Assembly: GCF_030285665.1 (NCBI RefSeq)
Contig: NZ_CP127295.1
Coordinates: 2,976,001 to 3,040,000 of the forward strand
Direction: 5' to 3'
Origin: Amycolatopsis mongoliensis
GTDB lineage: Bacteria; Actinomycetota; Actinomycetes; Mycobacteriales; Pseudonocardiaceae
Length of the DNA stretch: 64,000 bases
Positions 16,305 to 25,673 of the stretch are shown here, in pieces. How positions within the stretch are numbered: position 1 is the first letter of the stretch; the number at the start of each line of letters is the position of its first letter. Position numbers and translations under genes: made by a program. Under the pieces are notes generated by a model. It was not told where the DNA came from, did no database searches, and was given only the letters and a program-made list of their open reading frames with translations.

Positions 16305-17960
16305 ATGAGCGACACCACCACGGCGGAAGGAGCGGCCGCTACGAACGGCAAACTGTCCCACCGCCAGATCCTGACCGTCCTGTCCGGGCTGATGCTCGGC
16401 ATGTTCCTCGCCGCGCTCGACCAGACCATCGTGTCTTCGTCGATGCGCACCATCGCCGACGAGCTCCACGGCCTGTCCCTGCAGGCCTGGGCCACCACGG
16501 CGTACCTCATCACCGCGACGCTCTCGACGCCGCTCTACGGCAAGCTGTCCGACCTCTACGGCCGCAAGCCCATGTACCTCACGGCGATCTCGCTGTTCCT
16601 GGTCGGCTCGCTGGCCAGCGGCATGGCGACGTCGATGTACGAGCTCGCCGCGTTCCGCGCGTTCCAGGGCCTCGGTGCCGGTGGCCTGATGTCGCTGGCG
16701 CTGGCGATCATCACCGACATCACCGCGCCGCGTGAGCGCAGCCGCTACCAGGGCTACTTCATGGCGGTGTTCGGCATCTCGAGCGTCGCCGGCCCGGTCG
16801 TCGGCGGGTTCTTCGCCGGCATCGACACCTTCGCCGGCATCACCGGCTGGCGCTGGGTCTTCCTGGTCAACGTCCCGATCGCGCTCGCCGCGCTGGTCGT
16901 CGTCACCAAGGTGCTGAACCTCCCGCACACCCGCGTGGACCAGAAGGTCGACTACTGGGGTGCCGTCGCGCTGGCCACCGGCCTGGTGCCGCTGCTGATC
17001 GTCGCCGAGCAGGGCCGTGAGTGGGGCTGGGGTTCGGCCGCTTCGATCGCGATGTACGTCGTCGGCGCGCTGGGCGTGACCGCCTTCGTCTGGATCGAAC
17101 GCCGGATGGGTGACGCCGCCCTGCTGCCGCTGCGGCTGTTCAGGCGGCCCGTGTTCCGGATGGCCACGCTGGTCACCGTCGTGCAGGGCGCCGGGATGTT
17201 CGGCGCGATGATGTCGCTGCCGCTGTACCTGCAGATCGTCAAGGGCGCGACGCCGACCCAGGCCGGCCTGCAGATGCTCCCGCTGACGCTGGGCATCATG
17301 GTCGCCAGCCTGACCAGCGGCCGCCTGATCTCGAAGACCGGGCGCTACAAGATGTTCGCGGTGGCCGGGATCGGCCTGATGGCGGCGGCGCTGTTCGCGC
17401 TGTCCACGATCACCGTCGACAGCTCGCTGGCCCTGGTCATGGTGATCGCCTTCGTGATCGGCCTCGGCCTGGGCGCCTCGATGCAGACGCTGGTGCTGGC
17501 CGCGACCAACGACGTCCGCCCGCAGGACATCGGCGTCGCCACCTCGGCGGCGACGTTCTTCCGGCAGATCGGCGGCACGGCGGGCACCGCGGTGTTCCTG
17601 TCCATCCTGTTCGGGACGGTCGGCGACAAGATCGCGAACGCCGTCCGCTCGGCGATGACCACGCCGGCCTACGTGTCGGCGCTGGCCCGGCACCCGGAGT
17701 TCGCGCAGCAGATGAAGAGCGGCCTGGACGTCAACGACACGTCGTTCCTGTCCACGCTCGACCCGACGCTGGCCCGGCCGATCCTGCAGGGCTTCGCCGA
17801 GTCGATGAGCACGGTGTTCCTGGTCGGCGGGATCGTGCTGACCGTCGGCTTCGCCCTGGTGTGGTTCCTCAAGGAGAAGCCGCTGTCGGACAAGTCGGCG
17901 ATGGAGCAGCGCGCCGACGCCGAGGCGGATGCCGCTCCGGCCCTCGCCCTGGCGCACTGA
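16305..17960 (+). CDS. DHA2-type (14-TM) MFS drug exporter
   Basis: 551 residues from ATG 16305, with AAGGGAG upstream. N-terminal [27 protein letters not shown] with the D-Q-T-I motif of TM1 of the EmrB/QacA family; motif [14 protein letters not shown]; motif C-like [14 protein letters not shown]; about 14 hydrophobic segments; short acidic/Ala-rich cytoplasmic tail. It probably exports cationic or amphipathic drugs by proton antiport. It is transcribed alone, flanked by two copies of the same palindrome family (R1 upstream, R2 downstream). Confidence 0.92.
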   Translation: MSDTTTAEGAAATNGKLSHRQILTVLSGLMLGMFLAALDQTIVSSSMRTIADELHGLSLQAWATTAYLITATLSTPLYGKLSDLYGRKPMYLTAISLFLVGSLASGMATSMYELAAFRAFQGLGAGGLMSLALAIITDITAPRERSRYQGYFMAVFGISSVAGPVVGGFFAGIDTFAGITGWRWVFLVNVPIALAALVVVTKVLNLPHTRVDQKVDYWGAVALATGLVPLLIVAEQGREWGWGSAASIAMYVVGALGVTAFVWIERRMGDAALLPLRLFRRPVFRMATLVTVVQGAGMFGAMMSLPLYLQIVKGATPTQAGLQMLPLTLGIMVASLTSGRLISKTGRYKMFAVAGIGLMAAALFALSTITVDSSLALVMVIAFVIGLGLGASMQTLVLAATNDVRPQDIGVATSAATFFRQIGGTAGTAVFLSILFGTVGDKIANAVRSAMTTPAYVSALARHPEFAQQMKSGLDVNDTSFLSTLDPTLARPILQGFAESMSTVFLVGGIVLTVGFALVWFLKEKPLSDKSAMEQRADAEADAAPALALAH

Positions 17961-17970
17961 CCGCCTGAAA

Positions 17971-18023
17971 GCCGTGAAGGCCTCCTTACCGGCCATAAGA
18001 GCCGGTAAGGAGGCCTTCACGGC
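17971..18023. repeat. intergenic palindrome R2 between convergent genes
   Basis: 53 bp, same size and 50/53 identical to R1. Two of the three differences fall at paired arm positions (A-T in R1 becomes C-G here), so the stem is preserved; the third is in the loop. It separates the exporter and ppa 3' ends. Confidence 0.85.
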
Positions 18024-18032
18024 TTCGGAGTC

Positions 18033-18551
18033 TTAGTGAGCCGAGCCGCCGTTGGCCGCTTCCTTGGCCAGGCGGTCGGTCTCGCGCTCGTACGAGCGGG
18101 CGATCTCGGCCTCGGCCTCGGTGCGGCCGACCCAGGACGAGCCCTCGACGCTCTTGCCGGGCTCGAGGTCCTTGTACACCTCGAAGAAGTGCTGGATCTC
18201 CAGGCGGTGGAACTCGTTCATGTGGTGGATGTCGCGCAGGTGCTCGAGACGCGGGTCGTTCGACGGAACGGCGATGACCTTGTCGTCCGGGCCCTTCTCG
18301 TCGGTCATCCGGAACATGCCGATCGCGCGGCAACGGATCAGGCAACCCGGGAAGGTGGGCTCCTGGACGAGCACCATCACGTCCAGGGGGTCGCCGTCCT
18401 GGCCGAGGGTGTCGTCGATGAAGCCGTAGTCGGCCGGGTACTGCGTGGCCGTGAACAGGGTCCGGTCCAGCTTGATGCGGCCGGTCTTGTGGTCGACCTC
18501 GTACTTGTTGCGCTCCCCTTTGGGGATTTCGATCGTGACGTCGAACTCCAC
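18033..18551 (-). CDS. ppa: inorganic pyrophosphatase
   Basis: 172 residues, family I soluble pyrophosphatase. Seen: [17 protein letters not shown], the substrate/metal site region [24 protein letters not shown] with the DGDPLD signature aspartates, and a conserved [11 protein letters not shown]. It hydrolyses PPi to drive polymer synthesis and needs Mg2+. The C-terminus extends in an acidic helix. The gene is divergent from the dacB-type gene, as in mycobacteria (Rv3628/Rv3627c). Confidence 0.96.
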   Translation of the reverse strand: MEFDVTIEIPKGERNKYEVDHKTGRIKLDRTLFTATQYPADYGFIDDTLGQDGDPLDVMVLVQEPTFPGCLIRCRAIGMFRMTDEKGPDDKVIAVPSNDPRLEHLRDIHHMNEFHRLEIQHFFEVYKDLEPGKSVEGSSWVGRTEAEAEIARSYERETDRLAKEAANGGSAH

Positions 18552-18727
18552 GGCGTCCTCGCTGCTTCTTCTCGAATCCGGGCATGCCCACGCGTCGCGG
18601 GCGGCAACCTCAATGACTGTCTTGACGTCTCCTAGTGTGGACTACGCCCTGCCTCGCGGTCGCATCGATGTCGGCCACCTGGCATGTGAGCTTGGCCCCT
18701 CCCGGGGCAGGTGAGAAGGAGTGGTGG

Positions 18728-21076
18728 GTGCCGCAAAACGACCAGCCGATGTGGCCTTCGTCGGACGAAGACCGCTCGTCGTCCGGCGCGCGGGAGACCA
18801 CACCCATGTCGCTGCCCGACTCGCCGGCGGCCCCTCCGGAGGGGGCCGGCGTGCCCAAGGTCACAGGCAGTGAGGCGCCGAAGGGATCCTGGTTCGCGCC
18901 GAACGTCGAGCCCGAGCCGATCCCGGGCCTGAACGTGCCCGCCGAGGAGCCGCCGCCCCCGCCGCCCACCCCGGCCAAGCAGGACCTGGCCGACCGGCTG
19001 GGCTCACGCGAGCCGAAGCCGAAGCCGGCCGAGCCCGGGCCCCAGCCCGCCGAGGCCCCGGCCGCGGAGTCCACCCAGTACATCGAGGTGAAGCGGAAGC
19101 TCGAGACGCCGGCCGCGGAGAGCACTCAGTACATCGAGGCGAAGCCGCCCGAAGAGAAGCCCGCCGAGCCGAAGCCCGACGCCCAGAGCACGCAGCAGAT
19201 GGCGCCGCAGCCCTCGAAGACGCCGTGGGTGCCGGTCGAGCGCAACGTCTGGCCCGGCGAGCAGCCGGATCGCCCCGCCGAGCCCCAGCCCGACAAGCCC
19301 GAAGCGCAGCCGTGGCGGGAAGAGTTGCAGCAGTGGCGCGAGGAACAGCAGCGCCGCGAGGAGCAGCTGAAGCGTTCGGAGTCCCAGCAGCACCAGCGCG
19401 CCGACGCGCCCTGGGCGCAGCGCCTCGACGTGCCGGACGACCGCCGGCCCGCGCTGCCGCCGGAGCCGCCGCGCGGGGTCGTCCCGCCGGCGTCCGCCGG
19501 GTCGCTGGCCCGGCCGATGCGGATCGAGCCGGACGGGCAGCGCTTCGACGCCGAGGCGACCGTCGGGATCGAGCGGCCCACCCAGTTCCCCGGGGCGTTC
19601 CAGCAGCAGCCGCAGCCGCGCACCGAGCCGCCCGCGGAGCCGCCGCGCCCGGCCGAGCCCGCCGCCGCCGAGGAGCCGCCGAAGAAGCGGCGCAAGGGCA
19701 AGATCATCGCGCTCGTCGTGGTCGTCCTGCTGGTGCTGGCCGGCGGCGGGGTCGCCGCCGCGATGCCGAAGGTGTCGAACCGCCTCGGCCTGCCGTGGGC
19801 GCCGAACGCGCCGAAGGGCGACAGCCCGGATCCGGCCGCGGCCACGCGCCAGCTGGCGGGGCCGGACACGTCCGGGAAGGCGCCGACCGCGAACGGCGTC
19901 AAGGCGGCGCTGGCCGCCGCGGCCGGGAACAGCGCGCTCGGCCAGCTCACCGGCAGCGTCGTCGACCCGGTGAGCGGCACCGCGCTCTGGGACCACAGCG
20001 CGGCGTCGGCGGTCACCCCCGCGTCGACGACGAAGGTGCTGACCACCGCGGCCGCGCTGCTCGCGCTGGACCCGAACACGCGCCTGTCCACGAAGATCGT
20101 CCAGGGCGCCGACCCGGGCACGGTGATCCTGGTCGGCGGCGGCGACGTCACCCTCACCGCGCTGCCGCTGGGCACCGAGTCGCCGCTGTACCCGGGTGCC
20201 GCGCACGTCGACGACCTCGTCGCGCAGGTGAAGAAGGCCAACCCGAACGTGAAGAAGGTGCAGGTCGACCTGAGCCTCTTCAAGGGCGCGACGACCGCGC
20301 CGGGCTGGGCCGCGGGCGACGCGCCGTCGACGTTCGCCACGCAGATCGGGTCGGTGATGGCCGACGCCGGGCGCCAGGACCCGAAGAACAACAACTCGAT
20401 GCGCGTGCCCAACGCGGGCAGTGTGCTGGCGTCGACGATCGCGTCGAAGCTCAGCGCCTCGCCCGGTGGCCAGGCGGCCGCGCCGAAGGACGCGAAGGTT
20501 CTCGCCGAGGTCAAGTCGGCGCCGCTGACCGAGCTGGTCTCCGACACGATGGAGCTGTCCGACGACGTCCTCGCCGAGGCCCTCGCCCGGCAGGTGGCGC
20601 TGGCCACCGGCCAGGAGGCGACCTTCGCGGGCGGCGCCGCGGCGACCATCAAGGTGCTCAAGGACCACGGCTTCGACACCACCGGCGTCAAGCTGTCCGA
20701 CGGCAGCGGCATCTCGACGGAGAACAAGATCCCGGCAAAGCTGCTGACCCAGCTCATGGCGGCCGCGGCGGCCCCGGACGGCAAGAACCCGAACACCGCC
20801 AAGCTGCGCGCCATGCTGGCCGGGCTCCCGGTGGCCGGCGGTTCCGGCACCCTCGCCGACAAGCGGTTCGAAACGCCCGCGTCGCAGGCCGGCCGGGGCT
20901 GGGTGCGGGCGAAGACGGGCACGCTCACCGGCGTCAACACGCTCGCCGGCCTGGTCCTCGACCAGGACGGCCGGGTGCTGGTGTTCGCGTTCATGTCCAA
21001 CGGCTCCGACCAGCAGCCGGGCCGCGACGCCATCGACGCACTGGCCACGAGCCTCCGCAAGTGCGGGTGCGCGTAG
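18728..21076 (+). CDS. dacB: D-alanyl-D-alanine carboxypeptidase/endopeptidase (S13) with long cytoplasmic N-terminus
   Basis: 782 residues from GTG 18728, with AAGGAG 6 bp upstream; earlier frame positions lack a site. Residues 1-320 are Pro/Glu/Gln rich and disordered, with repeats around STQYIE, STQYIE and STQQMA (~115-155). One membrane segment (~325-350, KIIALVVVVLLVLAGGG) places the rest outside. The extracellular S13 domain has ASTTK (catalytic Ser and Lys), SDGSGIS (second motif) and KTGTLTG (third motif). It trims peptidoglycan stem peptides. Syntenic with Rv3627c. The TQ-rich tail may be a Ser/Thr kinase target (inference). Confidence 0.9.
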   Translation: MPQNDQPMWPSSDEDRSSSGARETTPMSLPDSPAAPPEGAGVPKVTGSEAPKGSWFAPNVEPEPIPGLNVPAEEPPPPPPTPAKQDLADRLGSREPKPKPAEPGPQPAEAPAAESTQYIEVKRKLETPAAESTQYIEAKPPEEKPAEPKPDAQSTQQMAPQPSKTPWVPVERNVWPGEQPDRPAEPQPDKPEAQPWREELQQWREEQQRREEQLKRSESQQHQRADAPWAQRLDVPDDRRPALPPEPPRGVVPPASAGSLARPMRIEPDGQRFDAEATVGIERPTQFPGAFQQQPQPRTEPPAEPPRPAEPAAAEEPPKKRRKGKIIALVVVVLLVLAGGGVAAAMPKVSNRLGLPWAPNAPKGDSPDPAAATRQLAGPDTSGKAPTANGVKAALAAAAGNSALGQLTGSVVDPVSGTALWDHSAASAVTPASTTKVLTTAAALLALDPNTRLSTKIVQGADPGTVILVGGGDVTLTALPLGTESPLYPGAAHVDDLVAQVKKANPNVKKVQVDLSLFKGATTAPGWAAGDAPSTFATQIGSVMADAGRQDPKNNNSMRVPNAGSVLASTIASKLSASPGGQAAAPKDAKVLAEVKSAPLTELVSDTMELSDDVLAEALARQVALATGQEATFAGGAAATIKVLKDHGFDTTGVKLSDGSGISTENKIPAKLLTQLMAAAAAPDGKNPNTAKLRAMLAGLPVAGGSGTLADKRFETPASQAGRGWVRAKTGTLTGVNTLAGLVLDQDGRVLVFAFMSNGSDQQPGRDAIDALATSLRKCGCA

Positions 21077-21142
21077 CCGGGGACACCGAACCGTACGAAG
21101 ATCGTGGCCGGAAACCCGTCCGGGGCAGGTAGCGTCGGAAGG

Positions 21143-22180
21143 GTGAGTCAGGAAACCGAGACCCGGTCCATGGTCGACTGGGCGCTCGCCGCGCAGACCG
21201 GCGCGCTGCTCGTGCGCGGCGGTCCGCAGGTTCCGCGCGTCGAGGCCGAGGCGGCCGTCACCGATCTGCGCGAGCTGACCGTCGAGGCCGAAGGGCACGT
21301 CCGGCAGCTGACGAACCTGGGCGCCGACCTGCCGCTGCTGCCCGGCGAGGTCGTCGACCGTCCCGGCTGGGTGCGTTCGGCCGCGGCCGGGCTCGACGCG
21401 CTGACCGGGCGCGCGCTGCCGCAGCAGGGCGGTCCGTTCGGGCCGATCCTGGCCGGTGGCGCCGGCGTGCAGACCGGGCTGGTGCTGGCCTTCCTGGCCA
21501 GCCGCGTGCTCGGCCAGTACGACCCCTTCGGCGGCCCCGACAAGGCCGGTCAGCTGCTGCTGGTCGCGCCGAACGTCGTCGCCGCCGAGCGCGCGATGGA
21601 CGTCCCGGGCCACGACTTCCGGCTCTGGGTCTGCCTGCACGAGTGCACCCACCGGCTTCAGTTCACCGCGGTCACCTGGCTGCGCGACTACTTCGCCGAC
21701 GAGGTCGAGCGGCTGGTCGCCGGGCTCGCGGGCGGCGGCACCGACAGCCTGGCCGACCTGGTCGGCCGGCTGCCCGAGGCGATCAAGCAGGGGCCGAAGC
21801 TCAACCTCGCGGAGCTGCTCCAGTCGCCGAAGGAGCGCGCGGTCTTCGACCGGCTGCTGGCGCTCTCGACGCTCCTGGAAGGCCACGCCGACTTCGTGAT
21901 GGACGCCGTCGGCCCGCAGGTCGTCCCCAGTGTCGACACGATCCGCGCGCGGTTCACCGCCCGGCGCAAGGGCGGCGGCGTCTTCGACCGGCTGCTGCGC
22001 GCGCTGCTCGGCGTCGACGCGAAGATCCGTCAGTACGAAGAAGGCGCGAAGTTCACGAAGCACGTCGTGGACGCCGTCGGCATGGCGGGGTTCAACGCCG
22101 TCTGGCGGTCGCCGAACACCCTGCCCTCGCGCGCCGAGATCGCCGACCCGGCCGCGTGGGTCCGGCGCCTGCACGGATGA
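21143..22180 (+). CDS. DUF2342 zinc-dependent metalloprotease-like protein
   Basis: 345 residues from GTG 21143 with GGAAGG before it. Matches the actinobacterial family that includes Rv3626c, often labelled F420-biosynthesis-associated only by phylogenetic profile. A helical domain contains LWVCLHECTHRLQF with the zincin HExxH motif (~residue 166), and STLLEGHADFVMDAVG downstream supplies a plausible third glutamate ligand. There is no signal peptide, so it acts in the cytosol. Its stop overlaps the tilS start (ATGA), as in the conserved Rv3626c-Rv3625c pair. The substrate is unknown. Confidence 0.88.
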   Translation: MSQETETRSMVDWALAAQTGALLVRGGPQVPRVEAEAAVTDLRELTVEAEGHVRQLTNLGADLPLLPGEVVDRPGWVRSAAAGLDALTGRALPQQGGPFGPILAGGAGVQTGLVLAFLASRVLGQYDPFGGPDKAGQLLLVAPNVVAAERAMDVPGHDFRLWVCLHECTHRLQFTAVTWLRDYFADEVERLVAGLAGGGTDSLADLVGRLPEAIKQGPKLNLAELLQSPKERAVFDRLLALSTLLEGHADFVMDAVGPQVVPSVDTIRARFTARRKGGGVFDRLLRALLGVDAKIRQYEEGAKFTKHVVDAVGMAGFNAVWRSPNTLPSRAEIADPAAWVRRLHG

Positions 22181-23136
22181 CCGGGACGGCGGTCGCGGCC
22201 GTCCGCCGGGCCGTCCGCGGGTTCCTGGACAGCGTCGAGGTGCCGCCCGAACTCTGCGTCGCGGTCTCCGGCGGCGCCGACTCCCTCGCGCTGTGCGAGG
22301 CCACGGCGTACGTCGGGCACCACCGCGGCCACCGCGTCCGCGCGCTGGTCGTCGACCACGGCCTGCAGGAGGGCTCGGCGAAGATCGCGGGGGACGCGGC
22401 CGCCGCCGCGAAGTCGCTTGGCGCCGACGAAGCCGAGGTGCGCCGCGTCGACGTCACCGGCCCTGGCGGCCCGGAAGCCGCCGCGCGCAAGGCCCGCTAC
22501 CGCGCGCTGGCCGGCCACGACCTCGTCCTGCTCGGCCACACCCTCGACGACCAGGCCGAAACGGTCCTGCTCGGGCTCGGCCGCGGCTCCGGCCCGCGCA
22601 GCCTCGCCGGGATGCGGCCGCACGACCCGCCGTGGGGCCGTCCGCTGCTCGCCGTCCCGCGGGCCACCACGCGCGCCGCCTGCGCCGAGCTCGGCGTCGA
22701 GCCCTGGGACGACCCGCACAACGCCGAGCCGCGCTTCACCCGGGTCCGGTTGCGCACCGAAGTCCTGCCGTTGCTGGAAGACGTCCTCAACGGCGGAGTC
22801 TCCGGCGCACTCGCCCGCACAGCCTCGCAGCTGCGTGAGGACAGCGAGGCGTTGGACACAATGGCGGACATGATCTTCACCCGCGCGGGCGGCTCCGAAG
22901 GGCTGGACGCAGGCGTCCTCGCGGCCGAGCCCGCGGCGATCCGACGGCGGGTTATCCGCAGGTGGTTGCTGCAATCGGGTGTGCGCGAGCTCACCGACGC
23001 GCACCTGCGGGCGGTCGACGACCTCGTCGCCCGGTGGCGTGGTCAGGGCGGTGTCTGGTTGCCGGGCAACTTGGAGGCACGGCGGGCGCATGGCAGGCTC
23101 TGCGTCATCTCCCAACCCACCACCCGAGGGGAATGA
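22177..23136 (+). CDS. tilS: tRNA(Ile)-lysidine synthase
   Basis: 319 residues. N-terminal PP-loop ATPase with VAVSGGADSLAL (~residues 29-40), then VVDHGLQ, GHTLDDQAETVLLGLGRGSG and the RVRLRTEVLP region, all typical of TilS. It modifies C34 of tRNA-Ile(CAU) to lysidine so that it reads AUA. Like other actinobacterial members it is short and lacks most of the C-terminal domains of the E. coli enzyme. Translationally coupled to the upstream metalloprotease and 3 bp from hpt. Confidence 0.93.
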   Translation: MTGTAVAAVRRAVRGFLDSVEVPPELCVAVSGGADSLALCEATAYVGHHRGHRVRALVVDHGLQEGSAKIAGDAAAAAKSLGADEAEVRRVDVTGPGGPEAAARKARYRALAGHDLVLLGHTLDDQAETVLLGLGRGSGPRSLAGMRPHDPPWGRPLLAVPRATTRAACAELGVEPWDDPHNAEPRFTRVRLRTEVLPLLEDVLNGGVSGALARTASQLREDSEALDTMADMIFTRAGGSEGLDAGVLAAEPAAIRRRVIRRWLLQSGVRELTDAHLRAVDDLVARWRGQGGVWLPGNLEARRAHGRLCVISQPTTRGE

Positions 23137-23139
23137 CCC

Positions 23140-23691
23140 GTGTACGAGGGCGAAATCGCCTCCGTGCTCGTCACCGAGCAGCAGATCCAGGACAAGATCA
23201 CGGAGCTGTCGGCGCAGATCGCCGCCGACTATCCGGCCAACGGGCAGGGTGAACTCCTGCTGGTGGGTGTCCTGAAGGGCGCGGTCATGTTCATGACCGA
23301 CTTCGCCCGCGCGCTGCCGCTGCCGACGCAGCTGGAATTCATGGCCGTCTCCTCCTACGGCTCGTCGACGTCGTCGTCCGGCGTCGTGCGCATCCTCAAG
23401 GACCTCGACCGCGACATCGCGGGCCGCGACGTGCTGATCGTCGAGGACATCGTCGACTCCGGCCTGACGCTCTCGTGGCTGCTGAAGAACCTCGCCAGCC
23501 GCAACCCCGCGTCGCTCGAGGTCGTGTCGCTGCTCCGCAAGCCGGAGGCGGTCAAGGTGGACGTCCCGGTGAAGTACATCGGCTTCGACATCCCCAACGA
23601 GTTCGTCGTGGGCTACGGCCTGGACTACGCCGAGCGGTACCGGGACCTGCCCTACATCGGGACGCTGGACCCGAAGGTCTACACGGCGTAG
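23140..23691 (+). CDS. hpt: hypoxanthine phosphoribosyltransferase
   Basis: 183 residues from GTG 23140, with a GAGGGGAA site. Type I PRTase: [29 protein letters not shown] flexible loop, the PRPP-binding [14 protein letters not shown] (~102-115), and C-terminal [18 protein letters not shown]. It salvages hypoxanthine and guanine to IMP/GMP. The tilS-hpt order is conserved widely. Confidence 0.96.
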   Translation: MYEGEIASVLVTEQQIQDKITELSAQIAADYPANGQGELLLVGVLKGAVMFMTDFARALPLPTQLEFMAVSSYGSSTSSSGVVRILKDLDRDIAGRDVLIVEDIVDSGLTLSWLLKNLASRNPASLEVVSLLRKPEAVKVDVPVKYIGFDIPNEFVVGYGLDYAERYRDLPYIGTLDPKVYTA

Positions 23692-23835
23692 TTCACCGAC
23701 CGTTCACCGCAACTACCGGATCTGCGGAACCCCGGCTTCGCGGATTGCGTCATAGGCTCTGATCACGTGCGTTAACCTATGCGAAGACCATTCGTGCCCG
23801 CGGTGACCGGGTCGGGGGAACGGGAGAGAGCTCAG

Positions 23836-24201
23836 ATGGGGAACAGCAGCGCTGCCGACGCGAACGCCTTCAAGGCCGCGGCCGCGGCGGGTCAGGTCGG
23901 AATCGACCCCGACGCCGCGCAGACCGTGCTGAACAAGATCCGCACCGGCAAGGACGCGGTCGAGGCCCTGCTCAGCGGAGCGGGCACGCTCGCGCAGCCG
24001 CCGAAGCTCGGGGACAACCCGGTCGGCAACGCGATGGCCGCCAAGTTCGTCCAGCGCGCCGACGGCGGGAACGACTCCTACGCCTCCGCGCTGCAGAACC
24101 TGCTCGACCAGTACACCGCCGCCGAGGAGGGCATCGTCACGGCGATGTCCCGGTACCACGAGATCGACCAGGCCGCGGCCGACCCGTTCCGCAACGCCTG
24201 A
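23836..24201 (+). CDS. PE-like/WXG100-type small secreted protein
   Basis: 121 residues from ATG 23836 with GGGAGAGAG upstream. All-helical, Ala rich, no signal peptide. The C-terminus has SRYHEIDQAAADPF: YHEID fits the YxxxD/E export signal of type VII substrates placed after a helical hairpin. It sits 22 bp before a PPE-like gene, so the two probably form a heterodimer read by the EspG proteins encoded downstream. The position between hpt and ftsH matches PE32/PPE65 in M. tuberculosis. Confidence 0.7.
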   Translation: MGNSSAADANAFKAAAAAGQVGIDPDAAQTVLNKIRTGKDAVEALLSGAGTLAQPPKLGDNPVGNAMAAKFVQRADGGNDSYASALQNLLDQYTAAEEGIVTAMSRYHEIDQAAADPFRNA

Positions 24202-24223
24202 GCCCAGAGGGGGACTCGAAATC

Positions 24224-25615
24224 ATGGCTCCGAACCACAGCGACCAGCCGTCGGCCACCGACCCGGGCTCGCTGGTCCCGCTCGGCGACAACTCGGCGTC
24301 GCAGAACATCGTCGACAACGCGCGCGGCAGTGCCGGCGGCTTCGACATGGGCAGCGACCGCGCGATCGCCAACCCGCCGAACTGGAACGCGCAGGCCAGC
24401 CAGCAGCTGTACGAGGGCGCGGTCAACAACAACGAGCCCGGCACGGCCGAGGCGACCGGGCACGCCTGGGCGCACCACGGCACCGAGCTGAAGGCGGCCT
24501 CCGACCACCTGTACAACGCGATCTCCGAGCTGGGCAACGCGTGGGTCGGCCGGGGTGCCGCGGGCGCGCAGGGCGCGCTGGTGGCCATCGCCAACTCGGG
24601 CTCGCAGGCCTCCGAGGCCGCGCACACGATGTCCGACCGGCTCGCCCGGCAGGCCGCCGCGGCCGCCGAGGTCAAGAAGATGCCGGCCCCCAAGGACTAC
24701 GACCCCAAGCAGGCGATGGCGGCCGCGCTGGCCGGCGGCCCGGCGGCGCTGATCGCCGACCAGAAGGCCCAGGCGGACGCGGCCAACGACGTCAAGGCGC
24801 AGCAGGTCGCGTTCTTCAACGCCTACACGAAGTCGATGAGCGAGGTCGACAGCTCGACCCCGAGCTTCGGCCCGGAGTCGCTCGGCATGAAGCCGACGGG
24901 CTCGCACAACTCCGTGTCGTTCACCGCGATCAACACCGTCGGCAGCGCGGGCCCGGTCCAGGGCCTGTCCGGTGCGGGCGGCGCGGTGTTCGCCTCCGGC
25001 GCCTCGGGCTTCGGCGGCCACGGCGGCGCGTTCGACGCGCAGCACGCGGCGGTCGGCCCGAACGGCGGCCACGGTGCCGGCGTCGGCGGCTACGGCCAGG
25101 ACGCGGCGACGCTCGGCAGCGACGGTGCCGGCGGCTCCGTCACGGGCGCGGGTGCGGGCTCCGGCGCGGGCCACGTCTCTTCGGGCGCCGGGCAGCCGGG
25201 TGGCAGCAACCCGCTGAGCAAGATCGGCATGGGCCTCGGCCTCGGCGGTGCCGCCGGTGGCCTCGGTGCGCTGGCTTCCCGCGCGCTGGGCAAGGGCAAC
25301 CGGTCCGGCGCGAAGGCCGAGAACGAGACGACGCTGGCCTCGGCCGAGGGCCAGGGGCAGAGCGCCGCGTCGGCCCAGGCGCCGCAGCAGGGCCTCGTCT
25401 CGTCGGCGGGCACCATCGGCGGGCAGACTCCGCCGCCGATGAACCCGGGTGGCATGGGCGGCATGGCCCCGCACGGCGCCCAGCAGGAGCAGGACGAGGA
25501 GCACACGCACGCGTCCTTCCTCATCGAGGCGGACCCGGACGAGGCCTTCGGCGCGAACCAGGCGACCCCGCCGCCGGTCATCGGCGCGTGGTCCGAGGAC
25601 GACGAAGACCGCTGA
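24224..25615 (+). CDS. PPE-like type VII secretion protein
   Basis: 463 residues. Residues ~50-210 are helical with NPPNWNAQASQQLYEGAVNN near the start and a WVGRG turn (~residue 108) like the WxG of PPE/WXG100 helical hairpins. Residues ~240-400 are low-complexity Gly/Ala/Ser/His, and the C-terminus is acidic. This is the layout of PPE proteins: a conserved helical head and a variable tail. It probably pairs with the product of the preceding gene. A strong hairpin right after the stop separates it from the EspG genes. Confidence 0.72.
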   Translation: MAPNHSDQPSATDPGSLVPLGDNSASQNIVDNARGSAGGFDMGSDRAIANPPNWNAQASQQLYEGAVNNNEPGTAEATGHAWAHHGTELKAASDHLYNAISELGNAWVGRGAAGAQGALVAIANSGSQASEAAHTMSDRLARQAAAAAEVKKMPAPKDYDPKQAMAAALAGGPAALIADQKAQADAANDVKAQQVAFFNAYTKSMSEVDSSTPSFGPESLGMKPTGSHNSVSFTAINTVGSAGPVQGLSGAGGAVFASGASGFGGHGGAFDAQHAAVGPNGGHGAGVGGYGQDAATLGSDGAGGSVTGAGAGSGAGHVSSGAGQPGGSNPLSKIGMGLGLGGAAGGLGALASRALGKGNRSGAKAENETTLASAEGQGQSAASAQAPQQGLVSSAGTIGGQTPPPMNPGGMGGMAPHGAQQEQDEEHTHASFLIEADPDEAFGANQATPPPVIGAWSEDDEDR

Positions 25616-25622
25616 TCCTTTC

Positions 25623-25655
25623 GGCCGGGCACGCCGACGGCGTGCCCGGCCGGTT
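25623..25655 (+). terminator. hairpin between PPE-like and espG genes
   Basis: A perfect 13-bp stem (25623-25635 with 25639-25651), loop GAC, followed by GGTTT. It lies 8 bp after the PPE-like stop and 23 bp before the next start, so it may be a partial terminator that lowers EspG relative to its substrates. Confidence 0.7.
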
Positions 25656-25673
25656 TCTCCTGGGGGTGGCTCG

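Noticed and set aside
19004..22174. 1056-codon open frame on the minus strand
   Set aside because: It is antisense to the carboxypeptidase and metalloprotease genes, whose products have clear domains. Its translation is rich in Arg, Gly, Val and His as expected of a complementary GC-rich frame.
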